In this document: piece by piece, positions 9,718 through 24,700 of the stretch | Position numbering within the stretch: the first letter of the stretch is position 1 | How the letters are laid out: every line of letters begins with the position of its first letter | Origin: Gonatopus flavifemur | Taxonomy: Eukaryota; Arthropoda; Insecta; Hymenoptera; Dryinidae | Length of the DNA: 64,000 nt | Assembly: GCA_018340375.1 (NCBI GenBank) | Contig: JAFFJZ010000012.1 | Span: 3,038,001 to 3,102,000 of the forward strand | Direction of reading: 5' to 3' | Program-made: the position numbers and the translations under genes | Notes under the pieces: model-generated | What the model saw: the letters and a program-made list of their open reading frames with translations, nothing else | The model's database searches: none | Told to the model about the DNA's origin: nothing

Positions 9718-12700
9718 CTAATAAAAAAAATTCAACAATTATTAGAATCGAATAAATATTATACATAAATCGACGTAATTGCTTTCTTACCCTGAGAATT
9801 GCGGCTCCCGCGATCGCGCCGCAGCTTTGACATACCACGTAACACAGGGCTCTCAGGAAAGTACAATTCCCGCTGACCAACAATCCCACCGTAACCGCAG
9901 GATTCACGTGACAGCCGGAAATTGGTCCTAGAGCCTAAAAAAATTGACCAAGTATAATGAAGTAATCGATTTAAAATCAATAATCCCCGGTAGAATTCGT
10001 TTAATGAAATTTATTCGATCGGAATTCTGAATTCATAAATAATTAATTGCGAATCATGATTCGTTGGAATGAGTCACGTATGATATTAAAATGAAAATAA
10101 GCGATTTTAAATCAGAGATTGAAACGAAATCGATCCTTAATTAACGTATATATTTCAAATTTACATATGGAACGGAAATACTTGGTTATTGAATAATAAT
10201 AATTCCATGAACCACTTATTAACGTCGGATCACATAATTTCTTCCATTTATCCTTGGATATTAAAAAGTGAAATGAATCCGTACCACATAGTGGGTATAA
10301 AAAAGAAGAAAAAGAAAAAAAAACAAACACACACCGACCGACTCTTGGTGTATCTCTACTTTGAAAAGTTCAAGACTTGTTTCACTGACCCTTGGATTAT
10401 CTGATGCACCAACCTCCTGTAACTGCGGCTTCGCTCGGCCGAAATTTTTTATGAGGAAAGAAATCACAGGTGATGTATGGTATAATGTTGCATATTTCGT
10501 ATTTTCTTCGTTGCTTTTATTTCTCAAGAATTGGAGACACGATATCATCGGATGTTCAAATTTATTTTCATGAATTATGTAAGAGGTCCAAACCTTGGAG
10601 TCTCTCTCCATGAGAAACTGGAAAATTTATTTAAATCCTTATGTTTGAGGATTCCCAACTCAGGAATTTTTTTTCAATGGCGCATCATGCTGCTACTTTG
10701 AAAAGTTTAATTGCGAGTTTAGGGGTGTGAGTTGTGTAACGATCGGATCGAAATTGTTTAGAAAATTCTTGATCCACCCGTAGAGTAAAAAGCTCTGCAA
10801 TGTATATTCGCATAGAGATAAATTCCGTTGGATTAATTTTTGGAAATTTGCAAGCACGATAAAGCATAATTTCCCACTCGAAGAAGCATACGATGTAGTT
10901 TCAGCATACATAAATATATGTTGCATAATCATCAGAATGGAGCTGAAACTGGCAGCCGTAAAGCTAGCCAGGGTGCCCAGCGATATGTGGTTCAAAAATT
11001 CCCTGATTTTTCCCTGACTTCCCTGACCAGTATCCTGAATTTTCCCTGATATTTCGAAAGTACTTCAAAATGTGCTCAAAAATAATTTCATGGAAATAAT
11101 TCATTGGATTAACAATGATTATGAGAGTGATTGCATCGTCCAAAAAGAAAAAATTGATATTTGTAATGATAAAGATATATGAATATGTATGTACAAAAAT
11201 GCATGAAAGTGTAATACGGTAAGATGACCTCTGCATAAGAATGCTCACTCTCTTCCTTCACCGCGAAGTAAAAAACCGTTCAAATGAGAAAGAGGGTAAT
11301 CCTTCTTATTGAGAGGTCTTCCTGAACATCAGGCCTGATATGGACCTTTTATCAATTCCTGCTCGTTTTACTTTATTACCACGGGGCATAAACTTGAATG
11401 AATAATCTTGAAACGGATTTCAGTGCTGAAACTAGCATCCGATTGTTGTGACTTTTGATCAAATATTATTGGAGTTTTGATCCCATGAAAAATCGATCAA
11501 GTATCGTAGAACGGGGCTACTTTGATCCGCGGGTTTACTTTGATAACTACTTTGTTTGTATATAAAACAATATTTTAAGCGCAGATGAGATTCAATTTTT
11601 AATTTTTTCCTCCCTGGTCAGCAACACAGGAGACCCCTAAATAATTCTGTTAGCAATGTAACAATCTGTATCGCAAACGAATGTGAGAAAAATAGTAAAG
11701 ACGTAAGTGTAATTTTTTTTATTGAATTCATAATATTGGAAAACTCTATCACTAATTTCATCTCCTAAATTCCAATCAATCTAGGATTGCAATATGCGAT
11801 TGATCAATTTTTTGAAGATACTATGAATCAAAACTCAAATTTGTACTCCCCAATGTGTACTCGGGGTTAAGAGATTTTGTGTACGGGGTTACTTTGATCA
11901 GGTATATGGGGTAACTTTGATCAACGGTGTGGTGTGATTTTGATCAGCCACATAGGGTGATAATGTGAGGAAGGACTGGATCAAATGTTGCTCTGGGAGC
12001 GAGTGTATCAATGTTTGAGTCAGGAAACCAAAATGATGAAAATGTTCCAACTTTTGCAGAAAAGAAGAAGCAAAGGGCGAAGAAAACTTGATCAACGCAG
12101 AAAGAGGAATTCAGATGCTCTATGAAGAGAGTTTTTTGACATTCAATTGCATTACATGATACAGATCATACAGGATTTCAGTTTCGCATTGATATTTGAT
12201 ACCCATATGTGAAATTTTGCTCCAGTTTCCATATTAAACGATCCGAGTTTATGTGATTCCAGTAAGATTTTGTTTTATTCACAATAATGTAAATAAACCC
12301 AACAAACACAGCGTCTAAAACTTGATGGAAAATGTTGCATAAGAACCCATATAAAAATCTTCAGGCTCCGCCAATGCTGACGACGGAATATAGCTAGACG
12401 CAAGGCTGCCAGCCAAAGCTGGGCAATCTATGTAGGGACAAGGATGGTTGACAATGGTCTAAACATTGTACCAATATGGGAAGTCATAAATCGACTTCGT
12501 TGATCCATCATTGATCATTGGCTGCGCCACGCTTGGCCCATCCTTCAACCAATATTGCTTGAAGGAAAACGCATGCTTTCAACAGAGGCTCTCTAGGGCT
12601 TGGCGGGACACTGCTCCAAGCATTAGGCAACTCTGAATGACAATGGATTCTCATGTTGCACCAAGCATGGGTCGTAGCTTGGTCCAGCTTGGGCAATAGC

Positions 12701-15700
12701 TTGGCTCAGCTTGGGCGATGGCCTCGCTCAGTTTAGGCGTTAGCTTGACTCGACTTGAGTAATAGCTTGGCTAAGAGTGAAACTTCCTTCTCAAACAGCA
12801 AATTACAATAACTCTCACCAGAGTGATGCTTGTTTTCTGCGAGTGGCGAACCAAGCATTCAATCAATATATAAGTCTCCTTTGAAGATTCCATGACAGAA
12901 ATAATTCTTCATCTGTTTCCAGACCCGCCTACTTCTACGCCAGGACCACCAGATTTACGTCATTCATCAGTTTAAACTAATCAGAAAAATTACATGTTGA
13001 AATTCTCCGACATTCATTTCGTTCAATCGAAATGATAGAATGGATTTTTTATTTTATTTTCAATTACAATAAAAAATCAAAGTGACCATTGGCATGAGAT
13101 GGGCGCAACCCTGCCGCAAGATTGCTACAGCGTTGGCTCATCCTTGGCGAACAAATTTTTGTATGGTCTGCCATTGACGGCATATGCTATCACAACCCTG
13201 TTTACAGTGTTGGGTCTTGATTGTGGAAACAAATGGGCTGAGGCTGAAATGATGTTATCATTTCAGAGTTGCGCCATGCCTGGTAGCCTAGGCTCGGGCC
13301 CATCTTGGTGAGCCTTGCGGCGACCTAGCGCCCATGGTCAATTTTTACCTGGGAAGTCTTTTAATTACCTGATAAATATCTTTCAGATCATTGTCTAAAA
13401 AATATCTAATGGATATCTGAAAGACGTCTTATGCAGCATTTCTTGACAACTTTCAAACATTGTGTTTGTTGGAAAGATTTAACGGAGATTCTCACATTAT
13501 TTCATTATTCTCGTGAACGTTTGTCATTCTTTAATGTTTCATGACCAGTATTATTCATTTCATAAGGAAATATAAACATGCACTGAGCAAACGCCTACTC
13601 AGAATATATCAGCGATCAAAATAACCCCACTTGACGAATTTTTTCTAATGAAGCATATCGACAGTATTATGAAAACTGATTATGATACTCATTTCATGAC
13701 ATTCCATGTCAAGTAGCTTGACTTTTAAAGTGTTATAAATTTTGAAATTGATCAAAGTAACCCCATTTTACGGTATACACTGTTAAAAAAAATTATGAAG
13801 TTTTTTTCATAAACAATTTAATCAACAAAATTCATGATAAGATATTGAATTCAATAATATCATTCTTAATGTTAAGAATTTCCTCCTGAATTGTAATAAC
13901 ATATTTGTGTGATTTGATAAATAATTATTACATTTTAATTACAAATCAAACAAAATTAGATCAAATTAGAGAAATCAAATATTGAAAGTGTTATTAAACA
14001 TAATATTAAAACAAAAAAGTTTGGATCCGATTGACCTCTTTGTGGTGTTCCTATAGTAGCGTTATTTTCTACCAAGTATATGGTTGCTTACATCACCTGG
14101 AAATGTAACCATTGAACTTCTGATACCTTGCGATTGTAATCTTTCAGATATAATGTTGCTGATATCATCCAAAGTCATGTCTACTACGAAAATATTTAAT
14201 ACATTTTGGAAACAACTTTCTGACAGCACAAAAACTCAGAAAAAAATTATCACGACTATTTCCAAGGCTTCACGTACACAAGATACTGCATGGTTTTTCC
14301 CCAATTCTTTTTCGAATTTTTCATTTGATTATTCTCTCAACCTTTCTTCTATGTTCCAGTACTTGATGAACTTTATAAGTTGACCTCGTGAAAATCCTCA
14401 TTCACAACCTATCCATTTTTTATTTCAAAACCCAATCAAGCGAAAGGACATCTTGTCGTTGTCTTTCAGAATCATCTAAAAGATATCTTTCAGAGCTCTC
14501 TCAAAATCATCTAAAATATAATCTTTAGAGCTCTTTTGGATATCTCAAAGATGTCTTTTGTGTCATTGGTCCGTTGTTGCTCGGTTAATGAGTTCTGCGC
14601 ACTCAAAATCTTGCCTCAAAAAAGTGCATACTTTGAGGGTTGGATATCATATGTGAAAGTGTTTGAAAATGGAAAAATTTTTTTTTAACAATCAGAGGAA
14701 TGTGAGTACCCGTGTGAGTCAATAAACCAATCATTTGGATATGATTTGGATGTTTGCGTAAATATCAAAACCATATAAAAAATGATGACAGCGTATAAGT
14801 ATCTACAGGGTGTCTAGCAAAATATGATTTTGGAATTCCCGACCAATTCCCGACTTTTTCCAGGATTTTTTGGAAAATTCCCGGATCGAAAATAAAATGC
14901 ACATACATCAATTTCAATTAATGTTTTCGATGGCATAATACAATCTAATAAGAGATATGAATTCGACGTTGAATATTCAAATATTGATTATTTTAAATAG
15001 ACATGTTTCCAATCAATAATCCAAATCATTCAACTCAGCTCCATTTAATTATGATGCATTTTGAAAATAAAATCAAGTATATTAAGTATATCTTAAAGAA
15101 GTCAGAAACAGATTATTTCACGAACATTTGGGAATTCTTTTGAAAATTCTTGAAACAGTCGCAAGACCTCTGAGAGAATATTTGAAACAACTCTCAAATC
15201 TCCCCCAGGTAGAAATATTCTATCAAATCCTATTACAAATGGTGAAATTTCTGATTAAAGATCATTGAATTCCATTGAAACCTATTCATTTTCCCATTCG
15301 TCAATGAGATTTTATAGATTGTTTGTAACAGGGCCGTGAAACAGGACTTCTTGAGCTGTGTAGGGTTTCTGGAATTCTATGAGAATTCGAGAAGAATTTT
15401 TTTCCGAGGATTCTTTAGTGAATCATTCATTGCTGTCTAGACCTGGCTGGAGAAATTATTCTGAAAATATCTGAGAACCTTTGCTTAACTCTCAAAATTA
15501 TAATAAAATATATCAATATTTAATATAATCAATATTCATTTCAATTAAGATTTAAAATAATCAATTATTCATCGATGGGGAAAACCTTTCTAAGTTTAAA
15601 AATTCTGCACACAAAAAAAAAACAAAAATATAATTGAAAATTTCCCGGAATTTTTTTCATTTCCTGACGTTTTCCCGACTTCTCCCGACGGAAGTACAAT

Positions 15701-18700
15701 TCCTGACTAATTCCCGACTTTCCCGGAATTCCCGACTGCTAGACACACTGTTATCTACATGATTCTCTTCACAGATATCCATGAATGACGTATCCAAAAA
15801 TTATCAGAATAATATAGTTTTTGAACATAATGTGGTTGACATGTGAAGACAGTTGAAGAAGTCAGAATTTGAGGTTTGAAATTAAAGACGATGGTATATA
15901 TTCACACACTGCTCAGTTGAACGAATTTGTACGTGTTCACTGACTAACAAAGAAGCGGTTATAATCACTTCATAAATTATTTCACATTTAATCATGAAAT
16001 CCTATAGACGGTCTCAACTAGGCAGAATGTTGTTCTTCTCTATAAAAAAAGATAAAATACATTCTAACGGAAGAGGTTGGAAATGCTAAGGATGTGATTA
16101 AGAGAATCTAAGAACATGCTGAGAATCACCGGATGAGGATGCTTCGATTTGCTACAAACTCTCATCGAATACGTTAACGAATTTGTTCAAAATAGACTCA
16201 TTTGCACATTTTGTTCATTTTCTCAAAATAATCATGGCATATTTGAAAACCCTATGGAAAAGATCTCATGAAAACTGATACGTAGAATATATCTGTGAAA
16301 TTTTATATAAACATTTGTTGGATTTTTAAGATTTTTCGATACCGTTATGAGAATTGATGAATAAAAAATTGGTTTTTATCAGACTTTATGAGCCATCTCT
16401 AGTGATTCCAAAGTGACCAATTTTTGTGGTTTACTTTTGGTTATTTTTTGGTTTGATGAAAACTTGATCAGGAACTGATTGTTTTATGGGTGCTTTTTAC
16501 GATAAAATGACCGATTTGTGATCAATTTGCCACCCAAAGCTAACCACAAAATGTGGTATTTTTTTGGAGTCTTTTTGGTATTTTTAAGGTAAAAAAAACC
16601 CAAAAAATTACCTTGAAATAACAAAAAATCATCAAAATTGAAATTGGTTGAATTTTGGTTAATTTTTGTTCAAACAAATGTCCCACACAACCATTAACTT
16701 ACCAAAATCAAAATTTTTCACTAAAATGTAACCGCACTGAAAGTATTAGTCACTGTTACCCAAGAAAAATAGTACAAAGGGACCCAACTATGTCTTTTAG
16801 TAAATTTAACTATTTTTTTAGTTACCATTACCATTTTTGGTAACCACAACCATTTTTTTAGTAACCATGACTATAAAAATGTAGTTGGGTCCCTTTGGTA
16901 GAATTAACCAATTTTATTTCTCTCGGTGCACAATTTTTGGTCGCTTTTTGGTTCAAGGAGATTCGCTTTTCTACGATGTCGTGGAAAATTTCCCAAAGAC
17001 GTCTAAAATTAAAATTCCCTATGAGGTTTTGATGGACTTTTGTGCAAAAATCTATCATCACGTATCCGGCTTTTTCATCAGGGAAGTTCTTGTACTACTT
17101 GCGATACTCACTTTCCTTATGTCCTTGAAGTGTGAATCGTTTATTGACAGGAATGTAAGATCAAATACAAACCCCAAGGGAACAAGATGGCCGCCAAACG
17201 TTCAGTGAACATTGAACAAACACTTGACGAACGTCCAGACATTTTAACGTTCAAAGAACGGTCAAAGAATGTACGCGAACGTACCAGAAAGGTTTGGAGA
17301 TTTTGGTTCTCTTGGGAAATAAATTGAAACATAAAACGCCTTTACTTTCCCTGTACCATGAATAACTAGTGTCTGCCGAATAAGGAGTGAGTGTAGAACA
17401 TTGTCATGAATTTTAAATCAGATTTGGTCATATTCTATTCTGAATTCGTTCCAATAAACGATCTGAACTTCAACAAAATTTTACTTGTTTCTCCTGATGC
17501 TGATACTTTGCACCTCAAAAGGTCATGGTAATTTCCACGGAAAAGAGGTAAAATTTTCTCATTCGGCACAGTGTATTGAAATTTTCAAGAATAATTAACA
17601 ATAAATTATACTCCTGAACCAAGCATATATTATCCATCAACAAAAAATCGTAATGTTCAGTAATAGCTCTTTGACCAAGTGAACGAGTTTTACTTTTTGA
17701 AAAATTTGATCTGAAAATTCACGCTTCATAGATGAATTACCTTTGATGATTCACAACAAATTTTAAGTAGATACGATCGAAATGAATTGGGTGCAATATT
17801 GATTCACAATTAGTGCGTTGAAGTCTTCCATAATATATACTTCTTTTCCCGACAGCACGAGTGTACTTCATGATTGCATAAGGATTCATTTAGTGTTCAT
17901 TTGGTGCGGCAATGGTGGGAATTAACTTGGGGTTATAGTATACTCTTTGTACTATTATACTAAAAGAATTTCCCTTTAAAAATTACCGTGAAATACCATT
18001 ACCCGAAAAACGAGTGAAAATTCTTGAAAAAATTAGTACACAACTTATTATAAAAATGAGTGAATTCTCAAACAGTTCAAAGAGGTGTTTCCGACAAATT
18101 TTACAGAATGCGCAATGATTTTTTCAAGAATTCCCATTTGTCCCGCAATCACTAGAATTATTTGAGCGAAATTCTTTCTGTGCTTCTTGCAATTCTTCCA
18201 CACAATAGAAAATTTTTGCCTGAAAATTCAGAAAAAATTGATGTAATTCTTCACAGTCATTGTCTCATGTTTTTCCTCAGTAATTTCATTAAATTTTCTG
18301 AAAAAAATTCCTCGGATTCAGTAAAGTTTCTAAAGAATTCAGTGAAATTTGTCTCGGAATTTTTACAGTGCAGTATTTATACTCAGAGATGGGCAGTCTC
18401 AAGTACTTTTCTGTACTTTAAGTACTTCTTCTGGTCAAGTACTTTCTAGTTTTATGTTAAACGTCTTCATGAAAAGACAAGTAAAAGATCAAAGTATTTC
18501 ATGAAAATAAAAAAGTAGTGATGGAAAAAGTACTTGAAACTGCCCATCTTTGATTATACTGCACTGTAAAAAAATTTCACCGGAAAATTCCAGTACATGT
18601 ACTGGAAGTCATTAACCTGTACATGTACCGGAAAATTTCAGCACATTTGTACTGCAAAAATTCAGTGCAAACGTTATGGAATTTCCGCATCAAAACTGGA

Positions 18701-21700
18701 AATTTTCTGAGCCTCGGTACTGGAATTTTTCAGTACACGAGCTGGACTTTTCCAGGACATGTACTGGAAAATTAATGCTGAAAATATCCATGAAAATTGA
18801 AAAAAAATTGCTCACGCAAAGTAATTTTGCAGGGTCCTTGTGTTCCAAGATGATTGAGAAACTTTTGATCGTTCATTTGGATGGACAGAAACTCATGTCT
18901 ACCTAACAGGATTTGAACCCACACTTTTCTACCTGCCTACCAACTGAAACCTAAGACCTAACCGATGAGCTATAGCGCGACATGTTGGAGGCCAGCTTGG
19001 GTTACTACATATGTTTCATATCTAGAACACAAGAGGATAAGTCTTGGAAAAACCTTATATATCAATTTCATTGGCTACAATTACAATTATTATTCAAAAT
19101 CTCAATCAGGAAATTTTTAATATAAAGACTTGAAATTTTTCCTGCCAGAAATGACGAAGTCCAATAGAAGTGGAAAATTTCAGTGCAACAGTGATTAAAT
19201 TCCGTTGCATAGCAACTGGAAAATTCCATCACACGACCTGAAAATTGCAGTTCAAAACCTGTATAATTCAATTGCATAGTAACTGGAAAATTCCATCACA
19301 AAACCTGAGAATTGCAGTTAAAAACCTGTATAATTCCAGTATACCAACGATTAGGTTTTTTTTTCTAAATTCCAAATTTTTTCTCAAGTCCTTTTGGAGG
19401 GAATATTTTTTTTTGGTGCACAAGAACTATAAAATTGTAGTACGAGCCGGTAAAATTTTCGCGAAATCATGGCAAAATTTCAGTACATCATCTCAAACTT
19501 GAAAATTCCAGTACAATGACTGAATTTTCAGTTATGCTTGGTAAATTTTCAGTAACGTAACAACAAAATCTCTGTACATGTACTGGAATATCCATATTCC
19601 AGTACTAGCACTGGAAATTTCCAGTCCAGTTGCACAGTAAATTTCTAGTTTTTTTTTTACAGTGTAGGAAGTACATGCACATATTTCAATTTACTCAATT
19701 TCAAACCTCAAATTGTGAATTCTTCAACTGTCTTCACATTCCAACGATATATTCAAAAATTATATTATTTTGATGGGATTTTGGATGTCATTCATGGATA
19801 TCTTTGAGAAGAATCATTTGGATACCCATACGCTGTTATCATTTTTTATATGGTTTTGATATTCGCACAAACATTCAAATCATATTCAAACGATTGGTTT
19901 GACACACATGGGTAATTTCTCAGAATTCTGTCAGAATTTTTTCAGATTGCAATCTCGTTTCTAAATACTTGTCTGAAAAAAACCTGAGAAACTCTGAAAA
20001 AAGTCCGTACAGAATGTTCCAAAAGTATTAGAGTTTTCATGAAAATTTCGGAGTTTGTCTGAGTTTTGCAGAGAAAATGCAATGTTTTCTACGGATTATT
20101 CGTAGTTTTGCAGACATTTTTTAGCGAGTTTTTCATACGGAATCCATGACTGATATGTTCTTGCAAAATTTCGGATGCGTATTGTGTACTTTCTGAATAT
20201 GGAAAGTGAAAATTCCACTCGAACGGGAAGATAGGTTCCCTTCTGGCTGTCTGAAGAGTGAAATTTCATTCTGCTGTAGTGATAATTCATGCGTTAGGCA
20301 GCCAGAAGGAAAACTATTGAAAAAATTCTTAAATTTAATGGAAAATTTCTGATGAAATTCAATATTTCCATATTAAATTTCATAAATTCCTTAAATTTAA
20401 TATGCGTTATGAGATTTTAGAATTTCTGATTAAAATTAAAAAGAAAATTTTCAGAATTGAGAATTATATTATTGAAATTGATATCATATTATGAAATTCA
20501 ATAGATTGTGTTATGTAAAAAGTTTCATAACATGTTCATGAAACTTGAGGCAGATTTTTTTCACAGTGAAACCTATCTTTCCTTTCCAATGAAAATGTCA
20601 CTCTTTCCAATTTAGAGTGGAATGAGTCCAATGATGGGACTCGAATTCAATTTTTTCATTCGAGTGACTCGGTTTATTTTGAGAAATAACTTGAGTCAAA
20701 TTCTAGTTACATGAAAACTCGAATTGGTTTTTGGCCTTGAGCGACTCAGTTTATTTTGAAAATTACCACCCCAAGAGAATACGAATCTTCAACAATATTC
20801 ACACGGAGAAAGAAGTAAAGCTCAAATAACTGAATATTCCCACAGTTTTTGTACACGTTCCTGCAGCACCAGTCATACGACAATTTTAGTTGAGTTAATC
20901 ACGCAGTTTCTGTGAAGCACCCAGAAGTTTTCTGATAAAGCTGCTGGAGAGTCCCGCAGTTTTAGCATACCAGTGACAGACTCAATTCTGCTCACTTTTA
21001 CACAGTACAACTTGATTGATTTTTTTCTCCGTGTAAGAAACGTTCGCGAACGTCCACACTGAGAGCCCAATTTTTTAGATTGGAAGACATTTTTCTTTGT
21101 CCTCATTCCAATAAATATTTTGATCAATCGAAAAAACCTCAGTTGGGAGGAAAAAGTTTTCATCAAACTGGAACAGAGAATTTTCCTTCTTAAATTTGAA
21201 AAAAATCACTTCAATCCAATCAAAAATTTTGTCATTGAAATTAATTATTTTTCCCATTGAAAACAAGAGTTACCAGAATGAGGGCAAAGAAATTTTCTTC
21301 CAATCTAAGAAATTGGGTTCTCAGTGCAGGAACATTAAGTCAACGGTTCTAAAAGTTTGTATTTTCTTAGTTTTGTGTTTTCAAATTACCTGAAATTGAA
21401 ACCATAAAGAGATCTGAAAATTTCAGGGACGATTTTCGCAATTTCATCTACGTCTGTGAAGAACCAAAATATATGAGGAATAACCTCGATATGAGCTTCG
21501 ATCTGGCCCGCACTTCACACCTTAGAAAGTATGCTCTGACATTCTATTGCATTTTGAACTTTATATCAGAATTAGTTGATATATAGTGTTGAAAAATTTT
21601 AATGAATCGGATAATACATCAACTACGTTATAGAAGATGTTTCAGAAATCATTTAGGTTCTTATGGGTCCTAGCGCTATGTAACAAATTACAAAGGAAAC

Positions 21701-24700
21701 CAATATGCTCTCCGAAAGGTCTAGAAAATACCATAAATAATTTTCATAGAGAAATCAAACTTTCAGTCCTGTACACAATGGATCCGGAGAAAATTTAATA
21801 TTTCCTCTTAGGAATTTCCTGACTTTTCCCTGATTTCTATAACTGATTGTTATAACTTTCTACACAGAGGAAAATGATGTTTTAAATATTGAATATCACT
21901 GTTAGAAAAGTTCTTCAATATAATAAGAAATTCTATATGAAATATGATATTTTCAAATTAAATACACCAAGCAGGTCTTTCAAGTCCTAAGTACAATTGG
22001 TGCTTCCAGCTCGCTCCCCTTCTGGACCAGGCGAGAGAGTCTTATTTACTAGAAAATCTGGACGTGAGGAAATGGGAGGATGCTACTGAGTTGGCCAAAG
22101 CTAACTTCAAACAATTTCTTTTACATCAAGACCTAGAAACATACAGACAGTCTGACTCCTTTCAATTCAAGAACCTTTGCGTCAAAAACATCCAAGAGTT
22201 TCCTGCTGTTGAAAAATTACCTCTTTGTATGTTAAGAGTTCTTATACAATCTCGTCTGTGCACTAAGTATGCTCCCATAAAATTTTACATAAATAGGAAT
22301 CTCTATAGCATAGATCCAACTCAGATTTGTAGGGTGTGCAATCAATTAGAATTAGAAACTCTCGAACATTTTATTTTGTCCTCCCCAATATATGAGTATT
22401 TTCGTAATAGATTCATTGGGAACTTGCTCAGAAAACGTCACTCGAATGCGCTATTTGACGCTCTCGCCTGTCCAGACGAGGGCTTAATTAGAGGAATTTA
22501 TTATTTTGTAAGCAATAGTTGCAAACTACGTGCGTTCTGCCTGAATGAATGAGCGTGTGGCTAAGTGTAAGTGCAAGAATAACAATGTATATTAATCCCT
22601 TGTATTCATTATGCGATGAATTTTATTTGTCTTAAGCTCTTTAATATTAAGTATTCTCTATCATCAATAGATTTGTTTTGTATAAGATTTTCCCCTTGCT
22701 ATACACTGTTAGAAAAATCTGTCTTAAACTTAACAATAATATTATGAAGTTTTTTACATAAACATTTTATTAAATTTCATTCGAAGTTTTTTATGAAATT
22801 TCATATTTCCATATTAAATTTAAGAACGATTATTAAATTTAATATGACAATATGAAATCTCATACAAAATTTCGTATGAAATTTAATAAAATGTTTATGT
22901 AAAAAACTTCATAATAGTATTGTTAAGTTTAAGACAGATTTTTCTAACAGTGTAGGATTGTAATCCTTTTGAGCAATAAAGTAATTGAATAATTGAATTC
23001 TCAAATTAAATTTGATATGAGTGATGGAATTTCACAATTTCTTACTGAGATGTAATAACATGATGTCCAGTATTATGTATCAATGGAATTCCCGACAAAT
23101 TCCCGAATTCCACAATGAATCGAAAAAACCATACTTCCGAATTAATAATATACTTTTGTTGAAAGTTAGTGGAATCATCTACAATATGAGGATTGTGTGT
23201 AGCTTCCAACTTTAGATTTTAGAGTTTTTCTATCTTTTAAAATATGATTGTTTTTATTTCAGTCTAGAAAGAACATCACGTCTATCGACATAAGAAAATC
23301 TTCTGCTTGATCCATATGTACTTTTCTCATGACTCGTTTGTTCAATTTTGTATTATCAAAAAAGTTTGGAATTTTTCTGTATGCCGATACGCAAAATTCT
23401 CCCTTTCTACATGAAAGATCAATTATTTTACATGTATAAATGTGACATGTTTTCCGGTGTACAAAATTATGTGTGATATACTCAAGTACTGAGTTGTGAG
23501 CCAATTCAAATAAAAAAATACTGAGTTGTGAGCTAATTCAAATCAGAAAAATCCTTTGTTAATTTAACCCTCAGTTACCCTACAGGGGTCTAAAGGGGGT
23601 CTAAAGGGAACAAGAGGTTTTCGAAAATCTGATCTTCCGTTCATAGGGATGAAAGGGTACGATTTGAAACTGGAACGAGGATCAAGTTCGAGAAGCATAG
23701 TACATTTTTGATCTTGGAAAAACTTCATTCAGTTGATTGCAAACCACAACGAAAGGTTAAAGAAAACATGCGAAAATATGTGGGGTAACTGAGGGGGTCG
23801 GTGCCGAATCAACGAAAAACAATTTACTAGCAGTATGAAGTTGTCATTTTGTTGCAGTATGAAATGAAATTAGTCATAGATCATTGATTAAATTAAACGA
23901 AAAGTAAAAAACATTGATTTGCTAACACAACCCCACGGTAAACTTAATTTCCCTTTGTTATGTTTATGATTATGGTATGGTTATGTTTATGATAACAACA
24001 AACCGATTTTCGTTCTCTACAGACGTTTGAAACAGTTTGATTGTACCGATCGATTAGGAAGATCATTAATAATTTTATTAGAATGATGAATTACGTGTCT
24101 ACTGTAATAAACGGGTGCAGTGAATAGGTTAACATAAAGAATTTTCGTTTAATTTAATCAATGATCTATGACTAATTTCATTTCATACTGCAACAAAATG
24201 ACAACTTCATACTGCTAGTAAATTGTTTTTCATTGATTCGGCACCGACCCAACTGAGGGTTAATATAACATCAAAGTTTTTTTGATTTATAAGATGGATA
24301 TAAATGAGTATAGAACAAAAGATGCGTCCGTTACTCACATAATTTATCCAATTTATTTTAGGTTTCCTTTTTGTAATGATTTTTCGGGTATCCAACATGT
24401 ATTAATTTTGAACATCGTTGGATTCATTTTTTAATGTGTTCACGGGGACTGCTGTATATTCTCTCTGAATTTCTTGGAGTGAAAATACTGCAAGTCCAAC
24501 AAGAGTGAAATTCCACTGCATGAGAAGGAGTTTTCACTCGATCTCTAAGAGTGAATTTTCACTGCATCAGAGTGAAACTCCATTCTTCTCCAAGACTGAA
24601 ATTCTGGATTTCGCCAAAAACTATATAATCCATGGCCATGAGCTATAATTCTGATCACGGAATGATCAGTGTGATTCGATGTCATACTTTGCGGTTTTAC

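Noticed and set aside
16400..16930. Satellite based on TTTTTGGT units
   Set aside because: The units are too irregular for a true tandem array; a palindromic MITE explains the right part better.
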